Origin: Candidatus Nitromaritima sp. SCGC AAA288-L16
GTDB taxonomy: Bacteria > Nitrospinota > Nitrospinia > Nitrospinales > VA-1
Assembly (NCBI GenBank): GCA_000372225.1
Contig: AQTY01000010.1
Span: 1-55,767, forward strand
Direction: 5' to 3'
DNA: 55,767 bases
Part shown: positions 55,359 to 55,767 of the stretch, in pieces
Layout: each line of letters opens with the position of its first letter
Numbering within the stretch: the stretch's first letter is position 1
Notes under the pieces: model-generated
The model's input: only the letters and a program-made list of their open reading frames with translations
The model's database searches: none
What the model was told of the DNA's origin: nothing
Translations under genes and position numbers: made by a program

Positions 55359-55767
55359 TTACATCATACCTGGCATTCCACCCATTCCACCCATTCCACC
55401 CATACCGCCACCACCGGCGGGGCCATGGTCGTGGGCTTCTTTTTCTTCAGGAAGATCGGTGATCATAGCTTCTGTAGTCAAGAGCAAGCCAGAAATACTT
55501 GACGCATTCTGCAACGCTGTACGAGCAACCTTAGCAGGGTCAATAATCCCGGCTTTGATCATATCAACATAAGTACCATTTCTCGCATCATAACCGAGAT
55601 CGCCTTTCAAAGTTTTTACTTTTTCGACAATCACTGTTCCCTCTTCGCCAGCATTATTGGCGATTTGACGGATCGGCTCCTCGATAGACCTCTTGATGAT
55701 TTTCACACCCAGTAGAAAATCGTGTTCGCCTTTAATTGAAGCTTTCTGATCAATGATAGTTGCAAAT
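55359..55767 (-). CDS. groEL: GroEL chaperonin, C-terminal part (cut by the window edge)
   Basis: The 60-kDa chaperonin that folds proteins in an ATP-driven cage. The visible part (about 136 residues) contains IEEPIRQIANNAGEEG, LGYDARNGTYVDMIKAGIIDPAKVARTALQNASSISGLLLTTEAMI, then an acidic-His segment (EEKEAHDHGPAGG) and the GGM-repeat tail ending PGMM. The frame runs on to the right edge. The last 40 bases (55728-55767) are an exact inverted copy of 55232-55271, so the residues they encode (FATIIDQKASIKG) may not be genuine GroEL sequence. Confidence 0.93.
   Translation of the reverse strand, partial: FATIIDQKASIKGEHDFLLGVKIIKRSIEEPIRQIANNAGEEGTVIVEKVKTLKGDLGYDARNGTYVDMIKAGIIDPAKVARTALQNASSISGLLLTTEAMITDLPEEKEAHDHGPAGGGGMGGMGGMGGMPGMM
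55728..55767 (-). repeat. Inverted repeat, copy B (groEL edge of window)
   Basis: Exact reverse complement of 55232-55271, ending at the last base of the window. The match could extend beyond the edge. It lies inside the groEL reading frame. Confidence 0.95.

Overview
The window is a gene-dense stretch of AT-rich bacterial chromosome. Fifty-odd protein genes are packed on both strands with short gaps. I see no tRNA, rRNA, CRISPR array, insertion sequence or phage gene. The cell is Gram-negative: it has KDO-8-phosphate synthase (kdsA), an AsmA-type envelope protein, a periplasmic SurA-like isomerase and a MacA-like fusion protein. It also carries genes better known from Gram-positives and cyanobacteria: a DivIVA-domain protein in a yggT-divIVA-yggU cluster, SufU, and a DUF3386 protein. 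This mix and the base composition would suit a marine lineage such as Nitrospinota or a deltaproteobacterium-like group. That placement is inference; no marker gene settles it. The odd window length, the poly-G run at the left edge and an inverted repeat that runs exactly to the right edge suggest the window is a whole assembly contig.

Layout. 1-5.2 kb: small membrane proteins, an Fe-S uracil-DNA glycosylase, a Sel1-repeat protein, an aldo/keto reductase with a tail-anchored coiled-coil partner, and a PuuD-N-like membrane protein, closed by a perfect bidirectional terminator. 5.2-9.7 kb (minus): a MacAB-like exporter with separate ATPase, two permeases and a fusion protein, divergent from an AsmA-like gene (9.8-12 kb). 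12-21.4 kb: a small membrane protein, an Nfu scaffold gene with a reading-frame problem, cstA, purA, proB-ykgJ, an alpha/beta hydrolase and nfeD. 21.5-30.4 kb: a degenerate receiver protein, kdsA, a nucleoside phosphorylase-like gene, rlmD, asnS, yggT-divIVA-yggU, mtnA and a sugar-phosphate nucleotidyltransferase. 30.4-42.6 kb: DUF3386, a SurA-like isomerase, a fused MFS/spermidine synthase, an LRR protein, a DUF58/BatA-like pair, a transglutaminase-like/TPR/FGE fusion, a small membrane protein and a flavin reductase. 42.6-50.7 kb (minus): serS, then a complete SUF iron-sulfur operon (IscU-like/Nfu fusion, sufB, sufC, sufD, sufS, sufU). 51.1-55.8 kb: moaA, larE, a small membrane protein, proC, yggS and the 3' end of groEL.

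The clearest theme is iron-sulfur metabolism. SUF makes clusters, two Nfu-domain proteins could carry them, and several likely clients lie in the window (MoaA, RlmD, the uracil-DNA glycosylase and perhaps LarE). Proline synthesis is represented by proB and proC in separate places; proA is not in the window. The most unusual points are the IscU-like domain that has lost its ligand cysteines, the Nfu gene whose conserved N-terminus is reachable only through a frameshift at an A-heptamer, the transglutaminase/TPR/FGE fusion, and the 40-bp inverted repeat at the groEL edge.
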